Of a stretch of 64,000 nucleotides of DNA, positions 1 to 8,760 are shown in pieces. Source of the DNA: Rouxiella chamberiensis. GTDB taxonomy: Bacteria; Pseudomonadota; Gammaproteobacteria; Enterobacterales; Enterobacteriaceae. The stretch spans positions 3,782,001-3,846,000 of the forward strand of contig NZ_CP114058.1 of assembly GCF_026967475.1 (NCBI RefSeq). The letters are read 5' to 3'. Within the stretch, counting starts at the first letter, position 1. The number at the start of each line of letters is the position of its first letter. A model generated the notes under the pieces. It was given only the letters and a program-made list of their open reading frames with translations, did not search any database and had not been told where the DNA came from. The translations under genes and the position numbers were made by a program.

Positions 1-1030
1 CCGAGAGCGCCAGATCGGCAGGCGGCAGCGCCGTCACTTTCAGCATTTCCACCGCACTTTTGGCGTCGAACACAAACAGCGGTTTACCGGCTTTACCGTT
101 CAGGTCGAAGCCTTTCGCCAGCTGATCGTTCACCTGTTTCGTCAGACTTTCCGCCATGCCGTTCACCTCGCTGCGCATCTGGCTCAAGGTGTTGTTTTCA
201 TAATCGTTCATGGCGCCGAGCTTGCCGCCACATGCCATGTTTATCACGTTTTTTACCTGACAGAACTCCAGCGCCAGTCCCTGTGATCCGTTGGGCCTGT
301 CCTCGACCGACAGCGTGCCGACGTTTTTGCCGCTGACCAGCGTTTCCCCGTTGTTCAGACTGACGGTATAGCTCCCCTTGCTGTCTTCCTGCACATTCAC
401 GTCCATGAAGTTGCTGAGCTGTTTGACCAGTTCGTCGCGCTGGTCGCGCATCACGTTGGCATTGTCGCCATTGACGACCAATGCAGAAATCTTGTCGTTG
501 TAGCTGGCGATATTTTTAGTGAGGGTATTCACGGTTTGAACGGTGTCCCGGCGTTCGCTGTGAATATTGCGCCGCTGGTCCTGAATAAAACGGTTAACGT
601 TGTTGAAACGCGTCGCCATCGCCTGTGCTTCACCGACAATAGCCTGTCGATTGGCCGGATTATCAGGCTGCGTCGTTGCGCCATTCAGGGTGGCAAAAAA
701 CTTGTCGACGCCTTCGGCCAGACCGGTATTGCTGTTGCCGAGAATTTTTTCCAGCGGCGACAGATAAACATCGTCCTTTTTGCAGTACTCGCTTTTGCTG
801 TTGCTGCCCCAAAGCTGGCGGGTCAGGAATGAGTCGGCAATGCGCCTGAGACGGTCAATCTGCACGCCGCCGCCTGCGCTGTTGCTCTCGCCGGAAGGCC
901 CAATGGCGCTCTGGTCTGCCTGCTGACGGCTGTAACCGGGCGTTTTGAGGTTCGCCAGGTTCATCGCGCTGGCGTTCATTCTGGCTCTGGCCGCCTGCGC
1001 GCCGGAACTTGCGGTATTGATAATGTCCAT
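1..1030 (-). CDS. flgK: Flagellar hook-associated protein FlgK (lateral system), partial
   Basis: This is HAP1, which joins the flagellar hook to the filament outside the cell. The start codon is the ATG at 1030 and the frame stays open to the left edge, so about 343 N-terminal residues are present and the C terminus is missing. The protein begins MDIINTASSGAQ, and the stretch NLANLKTPGYSRQ near residue 25 is the conserved N-terminal helix motif of flagellar axial proteins. It lies 91 bases downstream of flgJ and is the last gene visible in the flgB-to-flgK run. In Flag-2 nomenclature it would be lfgK. The identification is firm; the lateral assignment comes from the gene order of the whole locus. 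Confidence 0.93.
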   Translation of the reverse strand, partial: MDIINTASSGAQAARARMNASAMNLANLKTPGYSRQQADQSAIGPSGESNSAGGGVQIDRLRRIADSFLTRQLWGSNSKSEYCKKDDVYLSPLEKILGNSNTGLAEGVDKFFATLNGATTQPDNPANRQAIVGEAQAMATRFNNVNRFIQDQRRNIHSERRDTVQTVNTLTKNIASYNDKISALVVNGDNANVMRDQRDELVKQLSNFMDVNVQEDSKGSYTVSLNNGETLVSGKNVGTLSVEDRPNGSQGLALEFCQVKNVINMACGGKLGAMNDYENNTLSQMRSEVNGMAESLTKQVNDQLAKGFDLNGKAGKPLFVFDAKSAVEMLKVTALPPADLALS

Positions 1031-1121
1031 GAACGGTCCTTTTTCTCTGTTGCATCGGCCACACGCGCGAATGGCGAGCTGGCGCTTCCTTGGGTTCTCA
1101 GCGACATCTATGGCCGAAAAC

Positions 1122-1436
1122 TTAAGTGTCCGGCGTCGATGGCGCGGCTTTCCCCAGCTGTTTGACCAGCAGTTCGGCCATGCCGCTGCAATGCTGCGCC
1201 GCGAGCGTCTGCGACAGCCTGTCGTCATAAAAATCCCGCAGCATGCGCTGCTGCTTGCTGTTGAACGGGTCGTCATCACCGACCAGCGCGTCGGAAGCCT
1301 TGCGCATCTGCCGGGTCATCGAGCGCAGAAACAGAGCCTCGAACTGTTCCGAGGCCTGGGCAAGAGTCTGCGGTTTGGGCGTGCCGCCGATGTCGCCCGG
1401 AATGTAGCTGCGTGCGGTGTTTATGGCATCGATCAT
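1122..1436 (-). CDS. flgJ: FlgJ-like rod-binding protein without muramidase domain
   Basis: The 104-residue product matches only the N-terminal rod-binding domain of FlgJ, with the typical QFEALFLRSMTRQMRKAS segment. FlgJ of the primary enterobacterial flagellum is about 310 residues and carries a C-terminal peptidoglycan hydrolase domain, which is absent here with no remnant downstream. The rod-capping role can be inferred, but peptidoglycan opening would need a separate enzyme. Short FlgJ proteins are known from lateral and other flagellar systems. The gene sits between flgI (10 bases upstream) and flgK. Confidence 0.88.
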   Translation of the reverse strand: MIDAINTARSYIPGDIGGTPKPQTLAQASEQFEALFLRSMTRQMRKASDALVGDDDPFNSKQQRMLRDFYDDRLSQTLAAQHCSGMAELLVKQLGKAAPSTPDT

Positions 1437-1446
1437 CGTTAGCTCC

Positions 1447-2544
1447 TTAAATCACGAGTAATTCGGCATCGAGCGCGCCCGCTTCATGCAGCGCCTGCAG
1501 GATAGCCATCATGTCGTCGGGTGACGCGCCGAGGCTGTTGAGGGTATCGACGATGCTGCGCAGACGGGTTGCCGAGTGAACGATCATCATCTGCCCCTGT
1601 CCCTGACGCGCCGAAATCGTACTCTGCGGCGTCGTGACCGTTTTGCCGTTGCCAAATGGATTGGGTTGACTCACCTGTTTGTTTTCACTGATATTCACCG
1701 ACAGATTGCCGTGCGACACGGCGGCGGCGTGCACCACGACCCCTTCGCCGATAACTACCGTGCCGGTGCGGGCATTGAATACCACCCGTGGCCGCACGCT
1801 GCCGGGCGTCACCGGCACATCTTCCAGCAGCGACATAAAGGCCACGCGCGCGCCGGGATCGTTGGGCGCATTGACTATCACATTGGTCGCGCTCTGTGCC
1901 GTGGCCGTTTTACTGCCAAATGCCTGATTCAGCGCGATCGCCACATTGTTGGCGGTCTTGAAACTCGGGCTCTTCAAATTAAGGGTCACGGTTTGGCTGG
2001 TTTGAAAATCGCTGGCTATCTCGCGTTCGACCGATCCGCCGTTGGGCACCAACCCGACCGTCGGCGTATTGACGGTGATACTCGAGCCGCTATCGCCTTC
2101 GGCCTTGAAACCGCCGACCACCACGTTGCCCTGTGCCAGCGCATAGATTTCGCCGTCCGCGCCGCGCAACTGCGTGAGCAGCAAGGTTCCGCCGCGCAGG
2201 CTTCTGGCATCGCCAATCGAGGAAACGGTGACATCGATCGACTGCCCGCGGGCATACATCGACGGCAGCGTGGCGCTTATTGCCACGGCGGCGACGTTTT
2301 TGACTTTGGGGTCCATCTTCGGCGGCAGCTGCACGCCAAACTGGCGCAACATGTTCATCATCGACTGGCTGGTGAATTTGACCTGATTTTTATCGCCGGT
2401 TCCGGCAAGGCCGACCACCAGACTGTAGCCAACCAGCTGATTGCCACGCACGCCCTGCACATCGACCAGCGATCCGAGTGTCTGTCCCAGCGCGGCAGGC
2501 GCAGCCAGCCATAACCCGATTACGAGCAGAAAGAGCCGTTTCAT
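1447..2544 (-). CDS. flgI: Flagellar P-ring protein FlgI
   Basis: FlgI forms the periplasmic P ring around the flagellar rod, embedded at the peptidoglycan layer. The product has 365 residues, the usual length, and starts with a Sec signal peptide ([20 protein letters not shown], cleavage near residue 20). The conserved opening of the mature protein, [24 protein letters not shown] split over residues 24-47, is diagnostic. It follows flgH by 15 bases in the same operon. The frame is intact. Confidence 0.96.
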   Translation of the reverse strand: MKRLFLLVIGLWLAAPAALGQTLGSLVDVQGVRGNQLVGYSLVVGLAGTGDKNQVKFTSQSMMNMLRQFGVQLPPKMDPKVKNVAAVAISATLPSMYARGQSIDVTVSSIGDARSLRGGTLLLTQLRGADGEIYALAQGNVVVGGFKAEGDSGSSITVNTPTVGLVPNGGSVEREIASDFQTSQTVTLNLKSPSFKTANNVAIALNQAFGSKTATAQSATNVIVNAPNDPGARVAFMSLLEDVPVTPGSVRPRVVFNARTGTVVIGEGVVVHAAAVSHGNLSVNISENKQVSQPNPFGNGKTVTTPQSTISARQGQGQMMIVHSATRLRSIVDTLNSLGASPDDMMAILQALHEAGALDAELLVI

Positions 2545-2559
2545 GAGAATGCTCCGTAA

Positions 2560-3225
2560 TTAAAGAGGGAAGAAAGGGTGGTTGAACAGGCGCATCAGCC
2601 AGCCCGCCGAGTTGGCGTCACTCAGCGCACCTCGCCCTGAATACGAGATACGCGCATTGGCGATGCGCTGCGAGGACACCGAATTGTCATGCTCGATATC
2701 TTCTTCGCGAACCAGCCCCGAGACGCGCATGTATTCATCGCCCTGATTGAGCGTCAGCCATTTTTCGCCTCGAATAACCAGCACGCCGTTGGGCAACACC
2801 TGATGCACCGCCACGGTAATCGCGCCACGCAGCATGTTTTGCTGCTCCGAACCGGCGTTGCCGTTGAATTTTCGACTGGCCGACAGCGAGCCGCCAAGCT
2901 TGTCCAGCGAGCGGCCGAAAATCTCGGGAATGCCGATGGAAGCGTCATTTTTCTTGCCGAAATGGGTGTTGGCCTGCTTGCTCGACTGGGTGGATTCATC
3001 CAGTTTTACCGTCAGGATATCGCCCACGCGGTAAGTGCGGCGGTCCTGAGTGAGCGAGCCGTCGCTGTCGCGCTGAAACAGCCCGCCTCCGCTGACGGGC
3101 TGGCGGGCCTGCACCAGATTTTCGGGCGGTGCAAAGGCGGCGTCATCTTTATGCACCATCATGCCCGTGCTTTCGCAGCCGCTTAACAGCAGCACCATCA
3201 GGCCGCCTATCAATGATTTTTTCAT
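2560..3225 (-). CDS. flgH: Flagellar L-ring lipoprotein FlgH
   Basis: FlgH builds the L ring in the outer membrane. The 221-residue product has a lipoprotein signal peptide ending in the lipobox LLSGC (lipidated Cys at residue 17). The segment TYRVGDILTVKLDESTQSSK near residue 65 and the C-terminal SGLVREEDIEHDNSVSSQRI region are typical of FlgH. It lies between flgG and flgI in the rod-ring operon, 61 bases after flgG. Length and motifs fit the family fully. Confidence 0.95.
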   Translation of the reverse strand: MKKSLIGGLMVLLLSGCESTGMMVHKDDAAFAPPENLVQARQPVSGGGLFQRDSDGSLTQDRRTYRVGDILTVKLDESTQSSKQANTHFGKKNDASIGIPEIFGRSLDKLGGSLSASRKFNGNAGSEQQNMLRGAITVAVHQVLPNGVLVIRGEKWLTLNQGDEYMRVSGLVREEDIEHDNSVSSQRIANARISYSGRGALSDANSAGWLMRLFNHPFFPL

Positions 3226-3286
3226 AGCTTCTTATTGTCTGGCGCGGCGTGACCGACACGCAGAAAACGCCGCGTGGATTGCACAT

Positions 3287-4072
3287 TTACAGCGTTTGGG
3301 TGGCAAATTTCAGCATGTCGCCAGCCGCTGAAACCATCTTGGCGTTCATCTCGTAGGCGCGCTGAACGGTTATCATGTCCACCATCTCCTCCACCACCTG
3401 CACGTTGGAGCCTTCAAGCGATCCCTGTTCGAGCTGGCCGAACGACTCTTCGCCCGGTACGCCTTCAACCGCCTCGCCGCTGGCGGCGGTCTCTTTGTAG
3501 AGATTGGACCCCAGCGCCTCCAGACCGCCGGGATTCACGAAATTCACCAGCGTAATCTGGCCGACTTCAACCGGATCGGTTTCGCCTCCCACGCTGGCGG
3601 TGACGGTGCCGTCCTTGCCAATGTGCAGCGCTTTGGTGTTGGCAGGAATTTCGATGCGCGGGATGACGGGCAACCCTTCCGCCGTCACCAGTGTGCCGTC
3701 CGGCCCCGACTGGAAATTACCGGCGCGGGTGTAGGCCACATCGCCCTCGGTGTTTTCAATCTGGAAAAATCCCTGGCCCGAAATGGCCACGTCGAGATCG
3801 CCCTTGGTGACCTGATTGGCACCTTGCGTGAACTGTTTCTGCGTGCCGACCACTTTTACACCGGTGCCAAACTGAATGCCGGAGGGTGCAATGTGGGCCT
3901 GATCCAGCTGACCGCCGGGCGCGCGCTGATTCTGGTAGAACAGATCCTGAAAAATCACCCGATCGCGCTTGAAACCGTTGGTATTCACGTTGGCGAGATT
4001 GTTGGAAATGGCGCTCATTTTGGCATCTTGAGCCGCCAGCCCGGTTTTACTGATCCATAACGCAGGATTCAT
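3287..4072 (-). CDS. flgG: Flagellar distal rod protein FlgG
   Basis: FlgG forms the distal rod of the flagellar axle. The 261-residue product begins MNPALWISKTGLAAQDAKMS and carries the axial-protein helix SNNLANVNTNGFKRDRVIF near residue 25. The C-terminal segment LEGSNVQVVEEMVDMITVQRAYEMN is the conserved C-terminal coiled-coil motif of FlgG/FlgF/FlgE proteins. The frame is intact and the length is standard. It lies 28 bases downstream of flgF. Confidence 0.96.
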   Translation of the reverse strand: MNPALWISKTGLAAQDAKMSAISNNLANVNTNGFKRDRVIFQDLFYQNQRAPGGQLDQAHIAPSGIQFGTGVKVVGTQKQFTQGANQVTKGDLDVAISGQGFFQIENTEGDVAYTRAGNFQSGPDGTLVTAEGLPVIPRIEIPANTKALHIGKDGTVTASVGGETDPVEVGQITLVNFVNPGGLEALGSNLYKETAASGEAVEGVPGEESFGQLEQGSLEGSNVQVVEEMVDMITVQRAYEMNAKMVSAAGDMLKFATQTL

Positions 4073-4100
4073 GACTGTAGTCCCGTAAAGTGTTTAAAAA

Positions 4101-4831
4101 TCAACTGTTGCGCAGCAACCGGTTCCCCACCTGCGCCAGATCTTCGGCCACTTTCATCATCTTTATCTGGGCTTCGAACTGACGGGTGAGGGCGATGCTG
4201 GCGGTCATTTCGCTGATTGCCGAGACATTGCTGCCTTCAAGATGCTGCGCCTCGACGCGAACCGCTTCGCTGCGCGGTGTTGTGCGCTGCGGCGCAATCA
4301 GCAATCCCTGCGGATTTTTGGTCAGGTTTCTGGCGGGAATATCGACCAGCTTGATGCGGTCAATCTCCTGCGGCGTTCTGATATCACCGCTGGCCGGAAT
4401 AATGGAAATCGTGCCGTCGTCTCCGATGGCGACCTGCTTGTAGGGCGGCAGGATGACGGGGCCGCTGTCGCCCAGAACCGCCAATCCGCCTATCGTGAGC
4501 TGGCCGCCGTCATTGATGTTCATCAGCCCGTTGCGGGTATAGACCTCGCCCCTCGGGCCTTGCAGCGCGATAAGGCCCTGCCCGCGAAGCGCGATATCCA
4601 GACTGCGTCCCGTGACTTCCGACTGGCCTTGCGTCATGTCGACGCCCGCGTTTTTTCCTGCACCAGATAGCGGGTGTTATAGCCTTCACCCGCGATACGC
4701 TGTGCCTGCGCGCTTTCCAGATCGGCGCGAAACCCCTGCGTGTTCACATTGCCAAGGTTATTGGCGTGGATAATCTGCTGATTGAGGCTGCGGGTTGCGC
4801 CGCTGACGGCGGTATAGAGTAAATGGTCCAT
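4101..4831 (-). pseudogene. flgF: Flagellar proximal rod protein FlgF, frame broken by one base (probable error)
   Basis: FlgF is a proximal rod component. The gene starts at 4831, overlapping the flgE stop codon (TAATG arrangement), and the first part encodes MDHLLYTAVSGATRS with the axial motif NNLGNVNTQGFRADL. The frame ends early after VQEK. The remainder, from MTQGQSEVTGRSLDIALRGQ to the stop at 4101, is in another frame. The break lies at the run of six T (plus strand, about 4650-4655); a seventh base gives VQEKNAGVDMTQGQ and a complete 243-residue FlgF. A homopolymer length error is the simplest explanation. The last 30 residues carry the LEGSNVSAISEMTASIALTR C-terminal motif. Confidence 0.9.
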
Positions 4832-6021
4832 TACATGGCCTGGAACAGCGCATTCATCATGCTGCTGTCGGTGCTTATCACTTTGGTATTCGCCTGATAG
4901 TCGCGCTGTGAATTCATCAGGCTCATCAGTTCGCCGGTGAGGTCGACATTGGAATCTTCCACCATCGAGGATTTAATCTTGCCGTAAAGACCCGCGCCCG
5001 GCGTGCCGGTCAGCATCTCGCCCGATTGCAGCGTCTGTTTCCAGGTGGTGTTGTTTTGAGGCGACAGGCCGTCCGGATTTTTGAAGTTGGCCATCACTAT
5101 CTGGCCCTGCAACAGGCGTTCGCCGTTGTTGTAGGTCGCATAAACCGAGCCGTCTTCATCGATTTTCTGCCCCGTCTGCTTGCCGGACTTGTAGCCGTCG
5201 GTTTTGTTCAGCGATACGTCGGAGAGATCTTTAAATTGCGTGGTGCCGCTGTAGTCGACCGTGAGTTTGATATCGTCGGTTCCGGCCGCAGGTTTGACGA
5301 TAGTGACCACCGGCGGCGTGGCGGGGCCTATCATTTTTCCGCTGTTGTCGAAGGTGAGACGCGCGGGCGTGCTGGTTACCGATTTGCCGTCGGTGGCGTA
5401 ATACACATCCCAGCTGTTCACCCCGTTCTTGACGAAATACTGGTTGAGCTGATGCTCTCCGCCCTGTGAATCATAAACCTGGCTGGTGGTCTGATAGCTG
5501 TAGGTCGTGCTGTCTTTGATATCGAATTTTTTACTGATATCCGGCATGTCGCTTTTCAGGTTGGCGACCAGATTCAGCGTGGTAGAGGCTTTCGCCGGGA
5601 TACCGCCATTGGCAATCTTCAGGTCGGTGAGGTTGCCCGCCTGCAAGACGCCCTTGTCGTCAACGCCGTGGCCCTGTAGCCGCATGCCGTTGTTGTTCAG
5701 ATAGCCGCTGCCGTCGCAGTCGAAAGTCCCGGCGCGGGTGACCAGGTTTTCACCGGCGCTGTTGCGCACAATGAAAAAGCCGGTGCCGTCGATGGCCATA
5801 TTCAGCTCTCTGTCGGAGCTGAGTAAATTTCCCCGATGGCTGATGCTTTGCGCAATGCCGGTCACGCCGACGCCGAGTGGCTGCTCGCCCGCGTACAGCG
5901 CGGCAAACTGCGTATGGCCGGATTTGAAGCCCACGGTGTGGGCATTGGCAATGTTGTTGCTGACGGTGTTCATTTGCTGGGTCACGGCGTCCAGACCCGA
6001 GTTTGCGATACTAAAGCTCAC
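4831..6021 (-). CDS. flgE: Flagellar hook protein FlgE
   Basis: FlgE polymerises into the hook, the universal joint between rod and filament. The 396-residue product begins MSFSIANSGLDAVTQQMN with the helix motif VSNNIANAHTVGFKSG, and ends with SMVEDSNVDLTGELMSLMNSQRDYQANTK split over the last 45 residues, the conserved FlgE C terminus. The middle part is divergent, as expected for the exposed hook domains. It lies 27 bases after flgD and its stop overlaps the flgF start. The frame is intact. Confidence 0.96.
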   Translation of the reverse strand: MSFSIANSGLDAVTQQMNTVSNNIANAHTVGFKSGHTQFAALYAGEQPLGVGVTGIAQSISHRGNLLSSDRELNMAIDGTGFFIVRNSAGENLVTRAGTFDCDGSGYLNNNGMRLQGHGVDDKGVLQAGNLTDLKIANGGIPAKASTTLNLVANLKSDMPDISKKFDIKDSTTYSYQTTSQVYDSQGGEHQLNQYFVKNGVNSWDVYYATDGKSVTSTPARLTFDNSGKMIGPATPPVVTIVKPAAGTDDIKLTVDYSGTTQFKDLSDVSLNKTDGYKSGKQTGQKIDEDGSVYATYNNGERLLQGQIVMANFKNPDGLSPQNNTTWKQTLQSGEMLTGTPGAGLYGKIKSSMVEDSNVDLTGELMSLMNSQRDYQANTKVISTDSSMMNALFQAM

Positions 6022-6048
6022 AATCGATTTCCTTCATTTAAAGAAAAG

Positions 6049-6729
6049 TTAACTACGCGCAGACGATGCCGACGCGGATCCGAACTGGCGGATTCGGGTA
6101 AACGAGACGTCGCCGAGACCGGAAATATTCAGTGCGATATCGCCATTCAGCGGCGAGATACGCACCACCTTCACCGTGCCGCCAAACTCTACGGGAACAC
6201 TTTTTTCACCGCTGTCGGTTACCACGTCGAGGGTATATTTGCCGGGCGGCAAGCCGTTTTTCTGCGGATCAACAGTGAAGTCGTGCTCTCCGGCAGGCAG
6301 CGGGCCGAGCGCAAGCTTGTGGTCGGTGCCAAATCGGTCTTTCAGATACACCGTGACGGCGCTGGCCGGATGTTGCAGCGTGATGCGCGCGTTGAGGCTT
6401 TTATCGGCCAGTTCTATCGAGTCGGTTTGTACCATCACGTTTTGGCCGACCAGGCTGGCGGTACTCAGCACCTGCAGGTTGCTCATCAACGTGTTGCTGT
6501 TGGCGGTGATTTTCGCCACGCTGTTCAGCGACTGGGTCTGCGACATCTGCGCAAACTGGCTGGCTATCTGGTTGCCGTCGAGCGGATTGGCGGGGTCCTG
6601 ATGAGTTATCTGATTGACCAGCATGCGCATGAACATATCTTCATTGTTCTGGATGCCGTTGCTCTGCGGCGGGATGGGCGCTTGGGTCGCGGTCGCGCCG
6701 TAGCTTGCCGAACTGCTGTTAACATTCAT
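6049..6729 (-). CDS. flgD: Flagellar hook-capping protein FlgD
   Basis: FlgD caps the growing hook and is needed for FlgE assembly. The 226-residue product contains the conserved N-terminal block NEDMFMRMLVNQITHQDP NPLDG (residues about 28-52) and the FASQFAQMSQTQSLN-like segment, followed by the FlgD Ig-like and tudor-like core with the ALGPLPAGEHDFTVDPQ segment. The first 25 residues are rich in Ser, Ala and Pro and are poorly conserved. It is preceded by flgC with a 3-base gap. Identification is firm. Confidence 0.94.
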   Translation of the reverse strand: MNVNSSSASYGATATQAPIPPQSNGIQNNEDMFMRMLVNQITHQDPANPLDGNQIASQFAQMSQTQSLNSVAKITANSNTLMSNLQVLSTASLVGQNVMVQTDSIELADKSLNARITLQHPASAVTVYLKDRFGTDHKLALGPLPAGEHDFTVDPQKNGLPPGKYTLDVVTDSGEKSVPVEFGGTVKVVRISPLNGDIALNISGLGDVSFTRIRQFGSASASSARS

Positions 6730-6732
6730 GGA

Positions 6733-7158
6733 TTAACTTCCTCCCAGATTGAGCAGGCTTTGCTGCATACTTTTCACGTTGTTCAGCACGTCAACGTTGG
6801 TCTCGAAACCGCGCGAGGCGGACATCATGTCGGCCATCTCTTCCACCACGTTGATCTCCGGATAAAAAACGTAACCTTTGGCGTTCGCGAGTGGATGATG
6901 AGGTTCGTAGCGCGCAACGCTGCCGCCGGTTTCCACCACGTCGAGCACCTGCACGCGCGCGCCGGCAATGGCGTTATGGTTCAGCAGCTGACTGCTTTGA
7001 TACACGGCGGCAAACAGCGGATGACGCGCCTTGTAGACCGACTGCGCATCGGCGGCAGGCGTTTCGGCGTTGGCCATGTTGCTGGCAATGGCATTTAATC
7101 TGACGGTTTGTGCGGTCATCGCCGACGAGGAAATGCGATAGATATCAGTGAAAGCCAC
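6733..7158 (-). CDS. flgC: Flagellar proximal rod protein FlgC
   Basis: FlgC is a proximal rod component. The 141-residue product begins MAFTDIYRISSSAMTAQTVR and has the axial motif IASNMANAETPAADAQSVYK near residue 24. The C-terminal INVVEEMADMMSASRGFETN is the standard FlgC ending. The gene lies 2 bases after flgB and 3 bases before flgD, so it is translationally coupled in the operon read from the sigma-54-type promoter at 7561-7576. Confidence 0.95.
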   Translation of the reverse strand: MAFTDIYRISSSAMTAQTVRLNAIASNMANAETPAADAQSVYKARHPLFAAVYQSSQLLNHNAIAGARVQVLDVVETGGSVARYEPHHPLANAKGYVFYPEINVVEEMADMMSASRGFETNVDVLNNVKSMQQSLLNLGGS

Positions 7159-7160
7159 GG

Positions 7161-7511
7161 TTATTTCCCTTCTATGGCCTGATTCAGGCCGCTGAATTGC
7201 ATCTTCAAAAAAGTGATGCTGGTCTGGTAGTCGAGGGCGTTTTTGGCAAACTCGGCCTGCTCAACGTCCAGCGCGACGGTATTGCCGTCCATCGAAGGTT
7301 GATACGGCACGCGGTATTTGATTTGCACCGCCGACGGCAGGCCGAAACTTTGCGTTGCGCGTTGCATCTCATGTGAAAAATCAATATCTTTTGCCTGGAA
7401 GTTTGGCGTATCGACGTTAGCCAGATTCGCCGCCAACAGCTCTGCTCGGGAAAGTCGAAGCTGTAGGGCCGAAGGGTGGATACCCAACGATTTCTCAAAA
7501 CTGATACTCAC
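7161..7511 (-). CDS. flgB: Flagellar proximal rod protein FlgB
   Basis: FlgB is the first proximal rod subunit and here the first gene of the flgBCDEFGHIJK operon. I choose the GTG at 7511, because AAAGGAAA lies five bases upstream of it; the product is then 116 residues and begins VSISFEKSLGIHPSALQLR. A longer in-frame start at 7550 adds 13 residues of unconserved sequence. The axial motif LLAANLANVDTPNFQAKDIDF is present near residue 25, and the C terminus NALDYQTSITFLKMQFSGL is typical of FlgB. Confidence 0.93.
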   Translation of the reverse strand: MSISFEKSLGIHPSALQLRLSRAELLAANLANVDTPNFQAKDIDFSHEMQRATQSFGLPSAVQIKYRVPYQPSMDGNTVALDVEQAEFAKNALDYQTSITFLKMQFSGLNQAIEGK

Positions 7512-7560
7512 GACATTTCCTTTCTCGGCGTCATCGCAGGGTTTGCTCAATCACCTCATG

Positions 7561-7576
7561 AGCAATAACTATGCCA
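7561..7576 (-). promoter_or_regulatory. Sigma-54 (-24/-12) promoter for the flgB operon
   Basis: On the minus strand the sequence reads TGGCATAGTTATTGCT. GG and GC are separated by exactly 10 bases, and both elements fit the sigma-54 consensus TGGCA-N6-TTGCW closely. It lies 50 bases upstream of the flgB start and points at it. The locus encodes LafK, a sigma-54 activator, so function is likely. Confidence 0.8.
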
Positions 7577-7648
7577 GGATGACAACGCTATGATTTACAA
7601 TGCTTTTAGTTTTTATCGACCGCTGCAACGGAAGTCTTTTTCCGCCTG

Positions 7649-8374
7649 ATGGCCCTGATTGGCCTTCCTCTTCTGCTTGGGTCCGCCGCTCATGCCGCCT
7701 CGGGCGATCGCGGTGCGCGCCGACAGGTGTATGCCGAAGCCGTGCGTCTCGCCACCGCCGACCTGAAAGCGCAGGCGCAACGCGAGCAGTGGACGGACTA
7801 TCGCGCCAGCTTCACGGTATTTATCCCCAATGACATTTCCCGCAATGCCGCCTGTAAAACGGCGCTGCAAACCGCGATCCCGACGGCCGAACAAAGCAGC
7901 CTGCTGCGGATGCGTTATGACATTCGCTGCGAAGACGGGCCGGGCTGGGAGACATCGGTAACGGTAAAACCGACGCTCTATCTGGCAATTCTGGTGAGCA
8001 CGAAAATGCTGCCACGCGGCGCGCGCCTGACGTCTGACGATATGGAATTCAAAAAACGCAATATCGCCACGCTGTACGGCAATTTTCTCACCGACAGGGA
8101 CAGCGCGCTGGGGCTGACGCTCAAGCGGCGAGTCCTCGCTCAGCAGCCGCTTTCACCCTCCGCACTGGAACAGCCGACGCTGGTGGAACGAGGACAATCG
8201 GTGGTGCTTGTCGCCGAGCAGCAGGGCGTTTCCGCGCATACGCTGGGCGAAGCCTTGCAAAAAGGGCGGCGGGGCGATCTGATAAAAGTCAGAAACGGCG
8301 CCAGCCAGAAAACAGTGATGGCGCGGGTGACCGACGTGGGGGTGGTGACCGTGATGGCGTTGCCCGTTCAGTAG
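7649..8374 (+). CDS. flgA: Flagellar P-ring assembly chaperone FlgA
   Basis: FlgA is a periplasmic chaperone for P-ring (FlgI) assembly. The 241-residue product from the ATG at 7649 has a hydrophobic leader ending in SAAHA, then a SAF-like domain (TKMLPRGARLTSDDMEFKKRN) and the C-terminal VERGQSVVLVAEQQGVSAHTLGEALQKG. The start is uncertain: the leader lacks a basic N region. An upstream ATG at 7590 would give a leader with RPLQRKSFFRLMALIG if the five-T run at about 7638-7642 were six. The gene is transcribed divergently from flgB and precedes flgM, as in the primary system. Confidence 0.87.
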   Translation: MALIGLPLLLGSAAHAASGDRGARRQVYAEAVRLATADLKAQAQREQWTDYRASFTVFIPNDISRNAACKTALQTAIPTAEQSSLLRMRYDIRCEDGPGWETSVTVKPTLYLAILVSTKMLPRGARLTSDDMEFKKRNIATLYGNFLTDRDSALGLTLKRRVLAQQPLSPSALEQPTLVERGQSVVLVAEQQGVSAHTLGEALQKGRRGDLIKVRNGASQKTVMARVTDVGVVTVMALPVQ

Positions 8375-8398
8375 CGCGTCGCGACAGACGAAAAAAAT

Positions 8399-8426
8399 TA
8401 AAGTTTTGGCCGCGGCGTGCCGCCTG
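8399..8426 (+). promoter_or_regulatory. Possible sigma-28 type promoter before flgM
   Basis: TAAAGTTT at 8399-8406 is an exact match to the flagellar sigma-28 -35 element. GCCGCCTG at 8419-8426 shares only GCCG with the -10 consensus GCCGATAA, and the spacing is 12 rather than 11 bases. The position, 70 bases before flgM, fits a late-class promoter. Confidence 0.4.
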
Positions 8427-8496
8427 TTGTGGGTATGAAAGAAAACTTCCGCCTGAAATCAAACAGGCCGTGCAGGACGTTTATCGGGAGCAATAA

Positions 8497-8760
8497 ATGA
8501 AAATCAATTCAGGACCTATCCGGCCGGTTGCGCCAGTCAGAAATCTGCGCAAACCGGACGCCAAGTCCGCCGTGACTCGCCCCGTGCAGGCAGACGGCGT
8601 GCTGTCTTCCACCTTGCAGGCGGCAAGGAAAACCCTCGCCGAGATGCCCGAGGTGGACAACGATCGCGTAGAAGAGATGAAAAAGGCGCTGGCGGAAGGC
8701 CGATTCTCTGTGTGCCTCGAGACGCTGGCAGACAGCATGCAGCAGTTTTACAGAGGGTGA
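8497..8760 (+). CDS. flgM: Anti-sigma factor FlgM
   Basis: FlgM binds and inhibits the flagellar sigma factor until it is exported through the finished hook-basal body. The 87-residue product is short and polar. Its C-terminal half (DNDRVEEMKKALAEGRFSV followed by ETLADSMQQF) matches the conserved FlgM sigma-binding helices, in particular the V-x-x-(I/M)-K-x-A-I/L-x-x-G-x-(Y/F) pattern. It is preceded by GGGAGCAATAA and overlaps flgN. In a lateral system the target would be the dedicated sigma factor LafS, which lies outside the window. Confidence 0.88.
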   Translation: MKINSGPIRPVAPVRNLRKPDAKSAVTRPVQADGVLSSTLQAARKTLAEMPEVDNDRVEEMKKALAEGRFSVCLETLADSMQQFYRG

